Of a DNA stretch of 64,000 bases, positions 8,250 through 17,138 are shown piece after piece. A program made the translations under genes and the position numbers. The stretch lies in NCBI GenBank assembly GCA_050287965.1, contig JBNKCX010000010.1:1-64000 (forward strand). The letters are read 5' to 3'. This DNA is from CBFDBF01 sp050287965 (GTDB taxonomy: Bacteria > Pseudomonadota > Gammaproteobacteria > Chromatiales > Chromatiaceae). Every line of letters starts with the position of its first letter. Within the stretch, counting starts at the first letter, position 1. Below the pieces are notes generated by a model. That model did no database searches. It saw nothing but the letters and a program-made list of their open reading frames with translations, and was not told where the DNA came from.

Positions 8250-8885
8250 ATGAAGAAGATCCTGCTCCTTCTTTCACTGGCGTTTGCCCCCCTGTTGCTG
8301 GGTGCAGCCTCCCAGTTTGAAGAAGATCTGCACTACTCGTCGGTGATACCTCCGCAACCTGGCGGCGAAGGGGGCCGTATCCAGGTTATGGAATTTTTCC
8401 GCTACGGGTGTGGCGCCTGCAACGCTATGGAGCCGTATCTGCAGGAATGGCTGAAGCGTAAGCCTGATAATGTGGATTTCGTACGCGTGCCGGCTGTCTC
8501 GGATAGTCCCGAAATTATGCTGCATGCCAAGACCTATTATGCCCTCGAGCTGATGAAAGCGGATCGGGCGATTCATGAAAAGATTTTTCACGCCATACAT
8601 GATGAACACCTGACGTTGGATACCAGCGAGCAGATGGAGAAATTTCTTGGGGAGCAGGGTATCGATATCCAGGCCTACCGGGACGCAATAGTTTCCTTCG
8701 CCGTGGATATGCAGATAAGAAGGGCGTTGATTCTCGCGCAGCGCTTTGATGCGCGCAGGGTTCCCACTGTGGCCGTGGACGGAAAGTATGTGACCACCTG
8801 GCTGGGTCCGGCCATGACCATGCAGCTGGCTGAATATCTGATCACAACGGTGGAGCGGGAGAAGACCGCGCAGGCTTCAAAATGA
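8250..8885 (+). CDS. DsbA-like thiol:disulfide interchange protein
   Basis: Periplasmic thioredoxin-fold protein, 211 residues, with signal peptide ending near LLGAAS (residue 20). The DsbA arrangement is clear: a beta strand IQVMEFFRYG, then the active site CGAC (Cys54 and Cys57), an inserted helical domain, and the cis-proline loop RRVPTVAVDG near residues 168-177. DsbA normally has CPHC and DsbC CGYC; CGAC here suggests altered redox potential. ATG 8250 has GAGGTG upstream. The next gene starts 40 bases downstream, so they may be co-transcribed. Confidence 0.9.
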   Translation: MKKILLLLSLAFAPLLLGAASQFEEDLHYSSVIPPQPGGEGGRIQVMEFFRYGCGACNAMEPYLQEWLKRKPDNVDFVRVPAVSDSPEIMLHAKTYYALELMKADRAIHEKIFHAIHDEHLTLDTSEQMEKFLGEQGIDIQAYRDAIVSFAVDMQIRRALILAQRFDARRVPTVAVDGKYVTTWLGPAMTMQLAEYLITTVEREKTAQASK

Positions 8886-8925
8886 GTCCTTCAACGAGAA
8901 ACAGCCGGGGAGGGATTGAAAAAAG

Positions 8926-9693
8926 GTGACGGAAGCCGCTTCGCAAACTCTGCGGGTGCTGAGTTACAACATCCAGGCGGGTGTTGATACCCAGCACTAT
9001 CGCCATTACCTGACGCAGAGCTGGAAACATGTTCTGCCGCATCGGGAGCGCCTGCTCAATCTGAACCGGATCGCCACGCTGCTCAGCGATTATGACCTGG
9101 TGGGATTGCAGGAGGTGGATTCCGGCAGTCTGCGCAGCGGATTCGTGGATCAGACCGAGTACCTGGCACACCGGGCCGGGTTTCCCTATTGGTTTCAGCA
9201 GGTCAATCGCAGTCTCGGTAAGCTGGCCCAACACAGCAACGGCCTGTTGAGCCGGCAGCGGCCGCGGAGCGTCAGTGAGCATAGATTGCCGGGACTGCCC
9301 GGACGGGGCGCTATTCTCGCGCACTACGGCCACGGGGACGGCGTGGTGGTCTGTATCATGCACCTGGCCCTGGGGAGAAGGGCGCGGATGCGTCAGATGG
9401 CCTATATCGGCGAACGGCTGCAGGAGTACACCCATGCCATCGTCATGGGGGATCTCAATTGCGGTTGTGATTCCAGGGAGATACGGTATCTGATGGCCCG
9501 GGTAGGCCTGCGGGAGCCCTCCTGTGAAAAAAGCACTTTTCCCAGCTGGCGCCCCATGCGCAAGATTGACCATATACTGGTTTCCGAGTCACTGGAGATA
9601 CGTAATCCGCGCGTGGTTGATTATCCCCTGTCTGACCATTTGCCTATCGGCATTGATGTTGTGATTCCGAGGGATGTCAACTTGGCCGCGTAG
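8926..9693 (+). CDS. endonuclease/exonuclease/phosphatase (EEP) family hydrolase
   Basis: 255 residues, GTG start at 8926, with GGGGAGG 11 bases upstream. EEP-fold motifs are present in order: LSYNIQAG with the metal-site Asn, GLQEVD with the catalytic Glu, VMGDLNCG with Asp/Asn, and the C-terminal KIDHILVS and LSDHLPIG with the catalytic His. This superfamily includes DNases, sphingomyelinases and inositol phosphatases; the substrate cannot be assigned. No signal peptide is seen, so it is probably cytoplasmic. The diguanylate cyclase gene begins 12 bases after its stop and is likely co-transcribed. Confidence 0.85.
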   Translation: MTEAASQTLRVLSYNIQAGVDTQHYRHYLTQSWKHVLPHRERLLNLNRIATLLSDYDLVGLQEVDSGSLRSGFVDQTEYLAHRAGFPYWFQQVNRSLGKLAQHSNGLLSRQRPRSVSEHRLPGLPGRGAILAHYGHGDGVVVCIMHLALGRRARMRQMAYIGERLQEYTHAIVMGDLNCGCDSREIRYLMARVGLREPSCEKSTFPSWRPMRKIDHILVSESLEIRNPRVVDYPLSDHLPIGIDVVIPRDVNLAA

Positions 9694-9705
9694 GGGGGTA
9701 AAGGG

Positions 9706-11307
9706 GTGGCGACCGAAAGCGACTGGAAAAACAAATACATGAGCCTGCTGCAGAAGCAGGATGAGCAGGAGGCTGACCACAAGGAGAAAGAACAACAGCT
9801 CTGCCGCGCCATAGTACGCCTGACCCTGGCCACCGGCGGCCTTGATCCCCGTCTTGATCTGCACCTGGAGAATATCCGCAACGTAATGCGGAAGGGAGAG
9901 GTGGATAAGGGCACCCAAAGACAACTCTCCAACTTCTCCGAGGCGCTGCTTCGGGCCCGCGACGACACGCCTGCCGGTAAGAAACCGCGGGACAAGACAG
10001 AGCGCGGACCGGATCTGTTTCAGCGTCTGCTCAGTCGTACCCATCTCACCGGCAGGGACGCGGGGCGGCTGAAGCGGATCACCAAGGAGCTCTCCGCCAA
10101 TCCCACCGCGGCGACGGATGAAAAGATTGACGAACTGTTGCGGTTGTTGGCCAAGGATCACGATCACGGCATGGGCAACAAGGAGGGGAAACCCGGATTT
10201 TTGGGACGGATCCTGAAGATGGAGGGCGGAGCCCCGGCAAAGAGTCCGGCGGACAGCGGGGCGGAAGCGGCGGGATCTTTGAAGCACCTGCTGGTGCTGC
10301 TGATGAAACTGAATTGGCCGGAGCAGTTGAAGGAGGATATCGCCGCTCTGGAAGACAGGCTTGGTGAACAGGCTCCCCCGGAAGCGGTGGAAGCCGTGGT
10401 CAGGGACCTGACCCGTATCGTTTCAACCCTCCTCGGCGAACTTCAGCATGAGATGCAGGCCACGGAAACCTTCCTGGCGGATCTGACCACACGCCTCAAA
10501 GAGCTGGATAAATATGTGCTGGCCGGGCGCAACCTCAACGAGGCCTCGCTGCAGAGCGGGCGGGATCTGGACAAGGCGGTCAAGCAACAGGTCGGAGAGA
10601 TCGAGGACAGTGTCCGTGGAGCGGAGGATCTGCGCCAGTTGCAGACGGAGGTATCCGTTTACATCGATAAGATTCGCAAGCACATGGATGAGCACCTGCA
10701 GGTGTCGGAACAGCGTTTCCAGGAGTCACAGCAGAACGAAAAGGTGTTGCGCCAGCGGTTGATGGAGGTGGAACGGGAGACCGACACCCTGCGTAAAAAG
10801 GTATTGGAGGCCAATGCACGCTCCACACTGGACGCGGTTACGGGTCTGCCCAACCGCAAGGCCTATGAAGACCGCATGGCCGAGGAGTTCTCCCGCTGGC
10901 AGCGTTTCCAGACACCGTTGGTGCTGTCGGTCTGGGATCTGGATGATTTTAAGCAGATCAACGATCGTTTCGGTCATCAGGCGGGGGACAAGGCGTTGCG
11001 GGTTATCGGACAGCTGCTGAAAAAACGGCTGCGTAAGACCGATTTCGTCGCCCGCTATGGAGGGGAAGAGTTTGTTATGCTCTTCGCGGGGTCAAGGCTG
11101 GAAGAGGTATCCCGGGTCAGCGAGGAGATCCGCAAGGCGGTGGAGAGCAGTCCGTTTCATTCGGAAGGAAAGCGGATAACCCTGACCATCTCCTGCGGTA
11201 TGAGCGAGTTTCATGAGGGGGACATGCCGAAGAGCGTCTTTAAGCGGGCGGACAAGGCCCTCTATCAAGCCAAGGAGCAGGGAAAGAACCGCTGTGTGCT
11301 GAACTGA
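9706..11307 (+). CDS. diguanylate cyclase (GGDEF) with long coiled-coil N-terminus
   Basis: 533 residues, GTG start at 9706. The C-terminal GGDEF domain (about 370-533) begins DAVTGLPNRKAYEDR and contains the active-site loop GGEEF (452-456). The inhibitory I-site RKTD (443-446) lies exactly five residues before that loop. Both are intact, so it should make c-di-GMP and be feedback inhibited. The N-terminal 360 residues lack membrane segments and are rich in Glu, Lys, Gln and Arg; they look like coiled coils for dimerisation, with no recognised sensor domain. It follows the EEP hydrolase closely. Confidence 0.93.
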   Translation: MATESDWKNKYMSLLQKQDEQEADHKEKEQQLCRAIVRLTLATGGLDPRLDLHLENIRNVMRKGEVDKGTQRQLSNFSEALLRARDDTPAGKKPRDKTERGPDLFQRLLSRTHLTGRDAGRLKRITKELSANPTAATDEKIDELLRLLAKDHDHGMGNKEGKPGFLGRILKMEGGAPAKSPADSGAEAAGSLKHLLVLLMKLNWPEQLKEDIAALEDRLGEQAPPEAVEAVVRDLTRIVSTLLGELQHEMQATETFLADLTTRLKELDKYVLAGRNLNEASLQSGRDLDKAVKQQVGEIEDSVRGAEDLRQLQTEVSVYIDKIRKHMDEHLQVSEQRFQESQQNEKVLRQRLMEVERETDTLRKKVLEANARSTLDAVTGLPNRKAYEDRMAEEFSRWQRFQTPLVLSVWDLDDFKQINDRFGHQAGDKALRVIGQLLKKRLRKTDFVARYGGEEFVMLFAGSRLEEVSRVSEEIRKAVESSPFHSEGKRITLTISCGMSEFHEGDMPKSVFKRADKALYQAKEQGKNRCVLN

Positions 11308-11378
11308 TCGTCCGCCGGCGCGAATATCAGCGTTATCCAACGGCCGGGGGGGTAAAGCAGACCGTGGGTTACCGGACA

Positions 11379-11921
11379 TCATCTCCGGTAGAAGTAACCC
11401 CACTCCCCACACCCCAGGTCGTGCAGATGTGTCAGCAGTTCCTCCACCGGTACCGCTTCACCGGGAAAAATGTTCCGGATTTCCACGAACAGGCGACCGT
11501 AACCGGCGTGCTTACGCCACTCGATCCGTTCCAGCGGATGCGTGGTTCCGCACTCCCGGCAGCTGACTGATCCGCTGTTTACCTCCTCTCTCCACGCCTT
11601 CATGGCCGCCCCGCAGGAGGGGCAGCGAGGGGGGCGGGTATCCTCTCCATATGACAGTCTGGCAGCGGCATAGGGTCCGAGGATGGCAAGGTGGCAGAAA
11701 TCGTCATCACCGTCCGCCGGAGGATCAAGTTGGAGGTAGGGAGAGCAACCGAGAAAACTGATCAGCTGCAGAAAGCGTTCGCCGACGCTGAAGACAGCGG
11801 TCGCCTCTTCCAGAGGATCACCCAGCAATCCGATGAGGGCGAGAAGGTGTACCAGTTGGGGGACCGCTACCGGATTTACCTTGGGGTCTTTGGGGTAGAG
11901 TACCAGGCTGCCGTTGTTCAT
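11379..11921 (-). CDS. zinc-ribbon protein of unknown function
   Basis: 180 residues, no signal peptide. The middle holds a treble-clef-like set CPSCG (about residues 100-104) and CRECG (about 121-125), likely one structural zinc site. The remainder has no motif I recognise; the N-terminus is hydrophobic in places but not membrane spanning, and the C-terminus ends GEWGYFYRR. It is divergent from znuA across a 250-base gap, which makes a link to zinc possible but unproven. No convincing ribosome site precedes ATG 11921. Confidence 0.65.
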   Translation of the reverse strand: MNNGSLVLYPKDPKVNPVAVPQLVHLLALIGLLGDPLEEATAVFSVGERFLQLISFLGCSPYLQLDPPADGDDDFCHLAILGPYAAARLSYGEDTRPPRCPSCGAAMKAWREEVNSGSVSCRECGTTHPLERIEWRKHAGYGRLFVEIRNIFPGEAVPVEELLTHLHDLGCGEWGYFYRR

Positions 11922-12172
11922 ATGTTGCTGATATATCAGGTTTGCGGGCGAAGGGCCCGGCCCACGAAGGTTGTATAAGTTCTCGCCGGCTCCAATTATA
12001 CTGGGAACCTGGCCTGTGATTGCCTGCGGAAGCGTTTACCTCCGGGTGCGGCTCGTAATTATAAGACAGGTCTTGGATTTACCGGGAGGTGCCTTGAATA
12101 GAAGGGGTCTCGGGAAGAGGCGCCGTAGGCGGCACGGAACAACCGCCCTGGGGCGGGGCTGGGAATATACAG

Positions 12173-13069
12173 ATGCTACCTATTACCGTTCGTAGTCTCA
12201 TTTCATTGTTATTTGTCCTGTTTCTGGCCACCACCGCGGTTGCCGGTGAGAAGCGGCTGCTTCTGTACGTCAGCATCCTGCCGCAGAAGAATCTGGTGGA
12301 GCGGCTTGCCGGGGAGCGGGTGGATGTCAGGGTGATGGTGGGACCCGGTCAGAATCCGGCGACCTATGAACCGTCACCGCGGCAGATGGCCGGACTGGCC
12401 GAGGCAGATCTCTACTATCGTATCGGCGTCCCGTTTGAAAGCGCATGGATGGATCGTATCCGTTCCGTCAATTCAGGACTGGAGGTGCTGGACGCCAGGG
12501 ACGGGGTGCGATTGCGGCAGATGGAGCCCGCCGGGGGCCATCATCATGACTATGATCACCAGGGTTCCGTCCATGAGGAGGACGGGACTGACCCCCATAT
12601 CTGGCTGAGTCCGGTCCTGGCGAAGATTCTTTGCGTCAGGCTCAGCGACAGGCTGATCGCCCTGGATCCGGAAAACCGTGCTGTTTATGAGCAAAACCTC
12701 GCCCGTTTATTGGCGGAACTGGAGCAGCTGGACCAGGATATACGCGATCGTCTGAAAGGGTTGAAGCGCAGGGATTTTATGGTATTTCATCCCTCCTGGG
12801 GGTATTTCGCCGACACCTATAACCTGCGCCAGATTCCCATCGAGAGCGCCGGCAAGGAGCCGGGGGCGCAGACTCTGGCGCGTCTGATCGACGAGGCGCG
12901 AAACAAGGGTATCAGAGTCATATTCGTGCAGCAGCAGTTCAGCCGGAAGCAGGCGCAGGCGCTGGCCGACGCTATCGACGGCAAGGTGGTGAGTATCGAT
13001 CCCCTGGCACAGGATTACCCGGACAGCCTGCGGCGGGTTGCCGCAGCGATCGCGGAGGCAAACCGGTGA
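12173..13069 (+). CDS. znuA: zinc ABC transporter, substrate-binding protein
   Basis: Periplasmic metal-binding lipocluster of the A-1 type, 298 residues, signal peptide ending TTAVAGE near residue 25. Typical features: a PQKNLVERL start of the first lobe, NPATYEPSPRQM, a His/Asp-rich loop GHHHDYDHQ (about 122-130), DPHIWLSPV with the metal-binding His, and FHPSWGYF with the next His. The His-rich loop and the following ATPase and permease point to Zn2+ rather than Mn2+. Its stop overlaps the GTG of znuC by 3 bases, so the system is translated together. I found no clear Zur box upstream. Confidence 0.93.
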   Translation: MLPITVRSLISLLFVLFLATTAVAGEKRLLLYVSILPQKNLVERLAGERVDVRVMVGPGQNPATYEPSPRQMAGLAEADLYYRIGVPFESAWMDRIRSVNSGLEVLDARDGVRLRQMEPAGGHHHDYDHQGSVHEEDGTDPHIWLSPVLAKILCVRLSDRLIALDPENRAVYEQNLARLLAELEQLDQDIRDRLKGLKRRDFMVFHPSWGYFADTYNLRQIPIESAGKEPGAQTLARLIDEARNKGIRVIFVQQQFSRKQAQALADAIDGKVVSIDPLAQDYPDSLRRVAAAIAEANR

Positions 13070-13800
13070 CCGAAACCCCGATCATTTCCCTGCGCGGGAT
13101 CAGCTTCTCCTACGGCGGGCCGCTGGTGCTAGAGAACATCGACCTGGACGTGGCGGAGGGGGAGTTCCTCGGGGTGGTGGGACCCAATGCCGGCGGCAAA
13201 AGCACCCTGTTAAAGATCATACTGGGTTTGCTGCAGCCTCTTGCCGGTGAGGTCCGGGTGATGGGGCAGCCTCCCCTGGAGGCGCGCCGCCATATCGGTT
13301 ATGTCCCCCAATATCCGGAGTTTCGCCGGGATTTCCCCATCACCGTACGAGATACGGTGCTCATGGGACGACTCGGTAACAGCGGGGTTTTCGGCGGCTA
13401 TCGCAAAGAGGATCGGCAAATCGCCGAGCGCGTGATGCGGGAGACCGAGGTGGCGGATCTGGCCGCTCGCCGTCTCTCCACCCTCTCGGGCGGGCAGCTG
13501 CAGCGGGTGCTGGTGGCCAGGGCCCTTGCCGGTCAGCCGCGCATCCTGATCCTGGATGAGCCTACGGCCAATATCGATCTGCGGGTGGAGAGTGACATAT
13601 TTGATCTGCTGCAGGATCTTAGACAGCGCATGACCATCATCGTGGTTTCCCATGACGTGGGATTTATATCCCGCTATGTGAACAGGGTGGCCTGTCTCGC
13701 CAGAACATTGATGTGTCACCAGACCTCGGCCGTAAACGGCAGGGTTATCAATGAGCTTTACGGTATGGATGTTCGTATGGTCGAACATCTGCATGAGTGA
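13066..13800 (+). CDS. znuC: zinc ABC transporter, ATP-binding protein
   Basis: 244-residue ABC ATPase that powers the ZnuB permease. Walker A is GPNAGGKST (about residues 38-46), a slight variant of the common GPNGAGKST; the Q-loop follows in YVPQYPEF; the signature is LSGGQLQRV; Walker B is ILILDEPTA; the switch His is in VVSHDVG. GTG start at 13066 within znuA's stop. The C-terminus ends with a short VNGRVINELYGMDVRMVEHLHE tail, normal for metal ABC ATPases. Confidence 0.95.
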   Translation: MTETPIISLRGISFSYGGPLVLENIDLDVAEGEFLGVVGPNAGGKSTLLKIILGLLQPLAGEVRVMGQPPLEARRHIGYVPQYPEFRRDFPITVRDTVLMGRLGNSGVFGGYRKEDRQIAERVMRETEVADLAARRLSTLSGGQLQRVLVARALAGQPRILILDEPTANIDLRVESDIFDLLQDLRQRMTIIVVSHDVGFISRYVNRVACLARTLMCHQTSAVNGRVINELYGMDVRMVEHLHE

Positions 13801-13809
13801 GTCACGGAC

Positions 13810-14652
13810 GTGAACGGATTTCTGGACGCGCTTCTTCACTACAGCTTTCTCCAGTACGCCCTGATCGCCGGGGTGCTGGCCAGCATCGGCTGCGGTGTCA
13901 TGGGTAGTTACGTGGTGGTCAAACGTGTCGGTTTCCTTGCCGGCGGCATTTCCCACGCGGTACTGGGCGGTATGGGGATCGCATTGTTTTACGGCGCCAG
14001 CCCCGTTGCCGGCGCACTGGCGGCGGCGCTGGTGGCGGCTATGTTGATCGGTTGGATCAGTCTGCGCTGGCGGGAGCAGGAAGATACTCTGATCAGTGCC
14101 CTGTGGGCGGTGGGCATGGCCATCGGTATTCTCTTTATTTCCCGCACACCGGGCTACAACGTCAACCTGATGAGTTATCTCTTCGGAAATATCCTCATGG
14201 TACAGCAGCGGGATATATGGGCCATGGTTGCCATGGATGGGGTCGTTGTGGGGAACGTGCTGGTGTTCTACCGTCAATTTATGGCGGTCTCCTTTGACGA
14301 GGAGTTTGCCCGCCTGCGGGGAGTGCCCGTCACCTTCTTCTATCTTCTGCTTCTGTGCATGGTGGCTCTCACCGTGGTGTTGCTGATACAGGTGGTGGGT
14401 CTGATCCTGGTACTCGCCCTGTTGACCCTGCCCGCGGCGATCGCCGTTCAGTACGTCCATTGCATGAGCCGGATTATGTTGCTGGCGGTCATCCTTGGGG
14501 TGTTTTTCACTTCGGTCGGACTCGCGGTTTCCTATCACCCGGATCTCCCGGCCGGAGCCACTATTATTCTTGTCGCGGGTATCAGCTATCTGCTCTCAAC
14601 CATGCTGAACGGGATCTGGCGCCGCAGGGTTTCGGAGGGCGCGGAGCAGTGA
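13810..14652 (+). CDS. znuB: zinc ABC transporter, permease
   Basis: 280-residue ABC-3 family integral membrane permease with about 8 hydrophobic segments, GTG start at 13810, ten bases after znuC. Family segments seen include GSYVVVKRVGFLAGGISHAVLGG near residues 33-55 and LALLTLPAAIAVQY. It works as a dimer with ZnuC and takes Zn2+ from ZnuA. Its TGA stop overlaps the GTG start of yidD. Confidence 0.95.
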   Translation: MNGFLDALLHYSFLQYALIAGVLASIGCGVMGSYVVVKRVGFLAGGISHAVLGGMGIALFYGASPVAGALAAALVAAMLIGWISLRWREQEDTLISALWAVGMAIGILFISRTPGYNVNLMSYLFGNILMVQQRDIWAMVAMDGVVVGNVLVFYRQFMAVSFDEEFARLRGVPVTFFYLLLLCMVALTVVLLIQVVGLILVLALLTLPAAIAVQYVHCMSRIMLLAVILGVFFTSVGLAVSYHPDLPAGATIILVAGISYLLSTMLNGIWRRRVSEGAEQ

Positions 14653-14891
14653 AGCGACTGCTGATCTGGCTGGTCAGGGGCTACAGTTATCTGGTCAGCC
14701 CTTTTCTCGGTAACAACTGCCGCTACTATCCCACCTGTTCCGCCTATACCCAGGAGGCTATAGAGAAACACGGGGCGCTGCGGGGTCTCTGGCTCGGAAT
14801 AAAGCGGATTTCCCGTTGTCACCCGTTCCATGAGGGTGGTGTCGATCCGGTACCGGATCCTGAGCCGAAGCGTAAGGAAAAGGAGGGGTAA
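14649..14891 (+). CDS. yidD: membrane protein insertion efficiency factor YidD
   Basis: 80 residues with GTG start at 14649 overlapping the znuB stop. The family signature is complete: RGYSYLVSPFLGNNCRYYPTC, then SAYTQEAIEKHG and ISRCHPFHEGGVDPVP. YidD normally sits between rnpA and yidC at the chromosome origin; here it is inside the zinc operon, so it is either a relocated or an additional copy. The charged tail KRKEKEG is variable in the family. Confidence 0.92.
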   Translation: MKRLLIWLVRGYSYLVSPFLGNNCRYYPTCSAYTQEAIEKHGALRGLWLGIKRISRCHPFHEGGVDPVPDPEPKRKEKEG

Positions 14892-14927
14892 GGGGGCGTC
14901 GCCTTCGATGCGGCCTTTATTCTCAAA

Positions 14928-16028
14928 ATGCTCGCGCTTTTGGAAAACACTCTGCGTATCGCCCTGATATCGGCTCCCTGGTTGTTGCTAGGCCTGGTCG
15001 CCGCCGGCTTGATCCACGCCTGGCTGCCGATGAAAACGGTGGGGCGGGCATTGGGTGGTTCCGGTCTGGGTGCGGTCGTCAGGGCGGCTCTTGTAGGGGC
15101 CCCGTTACCGCTCTGTTCCTGCGGTACTCTGCCGGCGGCTTTTTCCCTGAAGCGTTCCGGTGCCTCTCCTGCATCTACTACCTCGTTTCTGATCGCCACT
15201 CCCGAGACCGGCGTCGATTCCATCGCCCTGTCCTGGGTGTTGCTGGGTCCAGTCATGGCGCTGCTACGACCGTTGGCGGCCATCCTGTCGGCGATCAGCG
15301 CCGGTCTGTTAGTGGGGCATACCGGCAACGGAAGCCGGGAGGGCGAAGAGGCTCTCCCCACCGTGATGCAGCCCTCGTGCGACTCTGAGACATGCTGTAA
15401 CTGCACCGACAGTGATAAAGGATCGGCCGAAGAAGATCAGGGTATCTGGAGGCGTTCGTTTAACGGCCTCAGCTACGCCTTTTCCGATCTCCTGGACGAT
15501 CTCGCATTGTGGTTGGCCATAGGTATTGTGGCCGCGGCGGCTGTGGTGACGCTGGCGCCGCCGAATCTGCTTTCAGCCTGGGGCAGCGGTCCCCTTGCCA
15601 TGGTGTTGATGCTGCTGATCTCAGTGCCCATGTATGTCTGCGCAACGGCCAGTACGCCGCTGGCCCATGCCATGCTATATGCGGGCGTATCTCCCGGTAC
15701 GGTGTTGGTGTTTCTGCTGGCGGGTCCGGCCAGCAACCTGGCAAGTATCGTTCTGATACGTAAAGAACTGGGCGGCCGGGCTCTGGTCGCGTACCTGGCG
15801 GGTGTCGCCGGGGTTTCAGTATTGCTGGGGCTGACGCTGGATTTTGTGGTGATGTCATTTGGATTTGATATCCTCGCCGGAATGGCCGGCACGGGAGGAG
15901 AGGAGAGTGAGACGCCGACCCTCATCGCCTGGTTCAGTTTGAGTATATTGTTGATAACCGGGATCAGACCCCTGCGGCGCTTTTTTAAACGCGGCAAAGG
16001 CGGAGACGATGGAAGTTGTTGTGACTGA
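14928..16028 (+). CDS. SO_0444-type Cu/Zn efflux permease (DUF318)
   Basis: 366-residue integral membrane protein with two bundles of 4-5 segments separated by a cytoplasmic loop. Putative metal ligands lie in the conserved PLPLCSCGTLP motif (about residues 62-72), in SCDSETCCNCTD in the loop (about 149-160), in MYVCATASTPLAHAM, and in a terminal DDGSCCD. The family is associated with copper/zinc efflux, and the Cys clusters support metal handling. It starts 36 bases after yidD, so it is probably expressed with the zinc uptake genes. The direction of transport is a family inference. Confidence 0.8.
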   Translation: MLALLENTLRIALISAPWLLLGLVAAGLIHAWLPMKTVGRALGGSGLGAVVRAALVGAPLPLCSCGTLPAAFSLKRSGASPASTTSFLIATPETGVDSIALSWVLLGPVMALLRPLAAILSAISAGLLVGHTGNGSREGEEALPTVMQPSCDSETCCNCTDSDKGSAEEDQGIWRRSFNGLSYAFSDLLDDLALWLAIGIVAAAAVVTLAPPNLLSAWGSGPLAMVLMLLISVPMYVCATASTPLAHAMLYAGVSPGTVLVFLLAGPASNLASIVLIRKELGGRALVAYLAGVAGVSVLLGLTLDFVVMSFGFDILAGMAGTGGEESETPTLIAWFSLSILLITGIRPLRRFFKRGKGGDDGSCCD

Positions 16029-16055
16029 TCGCAGGGCGGCTGCAGGAATAACGCG

Positions 16056-17138
16056 ATGATAAAAGACCCGGACCTTTTCTCCTCTGACGAGCATCTGCGC
16101 GACCGTTTTGAGCAGGGGCTCAAGGCGTTGTTGCAGGATAGCGACGAGGTCGGGGTGTTCATTCTGGTGCTGGCCAACGCGGTATTCGACCAGAATATTT
16201 TCGAAAGTCTCGCGGTCGATCTGGAATCAAAGTTCAATAAACTGGCGCAGGAGATCGGACAATGCACCGTAAGTGCCGAGGGATGTAATCCGGATATACC
16301 GGAGGATGATCTGGAGGTGTTCCGGTGGCTGATAATGCTGGGATTTGAAAACATCCATCCCCCCCAATATCGTCAGGTGGGACCCTGGGAGGTTCAGTTC
16401 AATCAACTACGCTCCTTCAGGCCCGCCCGTACCAGTACTGTTGAGATCAACGGAATCAGTCTTCCTTTCGATCAGGAGGCATTTCATTTCAACAAGCCCT
16501 TTCTCGCTAAGGAAATCCTTTGGGAGGGTGTGCTTTCGGGGCGAACCTCGACACTTTTCTACAATAAGTATCCGTTCGTCCCTCTGCACGGGCTGTTGGT
16601 TCCGGAGCGCATGCTTTCTCGGCCGCAACTTCTCGACAGGTCCTGGCTGGAATACCTTTGGGTCATTTCGGAACGACTCGGTGCGGAGGTTCCGGGAATC
16701 GGTTTTGCATATAACAGTTACGGTGCCAACGCCTCGGTAAACCATCTCCATTTCCAGATGTCGGTGCGCGAAGATCCGCTTCCGATCACCGCGGACATAT
16801 GGGAACACAATGGCGGGAACCTGCCGTATCCGGTGGACTGTTGCCGTTTCCGGACGATCTCCGAAGCCTGGACTTTTATTGAGGAGCTGCACCACAAGGA
16901 GAGAAACTACAATCTGTTGGCGCTTCCCGGAGAACTTTACTGTATACCCCGAAATCGACAGGGGAGTTACAGTCATTCCGGCTGGACCGAGGGCTTCGCC
17001 TGGTACGAGTTATGTGGCGGAGCGATTACCTTTGACCAGGAGAGTTTTAGTCAGCTGACGGCGCTGGATGTCAGCAAGGAGATGGAGTTGCTGCGTTTGT
17101 CCGATTCGGCGGGTACCAGTTCCAGATTTTCCAAATGA
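16056..17138 (+). CDS. GalT/HIT-superfamily nucleotidyltransferase or phosphorylase-like protein
   Basis: 360 residues. The central motif NHLHFQMS (about residues 228-235) is the HxHxQ catalytic signature of the GalT/Ap4A-phosphorylase/GDP-hexose-phosphorylase branch of the HIT superfamily; the middle His would carry the nucleotidyl intermediate. Preceding segments FNKPF, FYNKYPFVPLHGLLVPE and the C-terminal YNLLALPGELYCIPR fit that fold. The substrate cannot be assigned. The N-terminal 120 residues are acidic and have no motif I recognise. It starts 27 bases after the Cu/Zn permease and closes that operon. Confidence 0.7.
   Translation: MIKDPDLFSSDEHLRDRFEQGLKALLQDSDEVGVFILVLANAVFDQNIFESLAVDLESKFNKLAQEIGQCTVSAEGCNPDIPEDDLEVFRWLIMLGFENIHPPQYRQVGPWEVQFNQLRSFRPARTSTVEINGISLPFDQEAFHFNKPFLAKEILWEGVLSGRTSTLFYNKYPFVPLHGLLVPERMLSRPQLLDRSWLEYLWVISERLGAEVPGIGFAYNSYGANASVNHLHFQMSVREDPLPITADIWEHNGGNLPYPVDCCRFRTISEAWTFIEELHHKERNYNLLALPGELYCIPRNRQGSYSHSGWTEGFAWYELCGGAITFDQESFSQLTALDVSKEMELLRLSDSAGTSSRFSK

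Noticed and set aside
12000..12172. Zur box upstream of znuA
   Set aside because: The AT-rich segment TAATTATAA at about 12056 lacks the flanking symmetric arms expected of a Zur site.
13210..14538. 442-codon minus-strand frame with many His and Gln
   Set aside because: Lies opposite znuC and znuB; low-complexity composition is the antisense of the coding strand.
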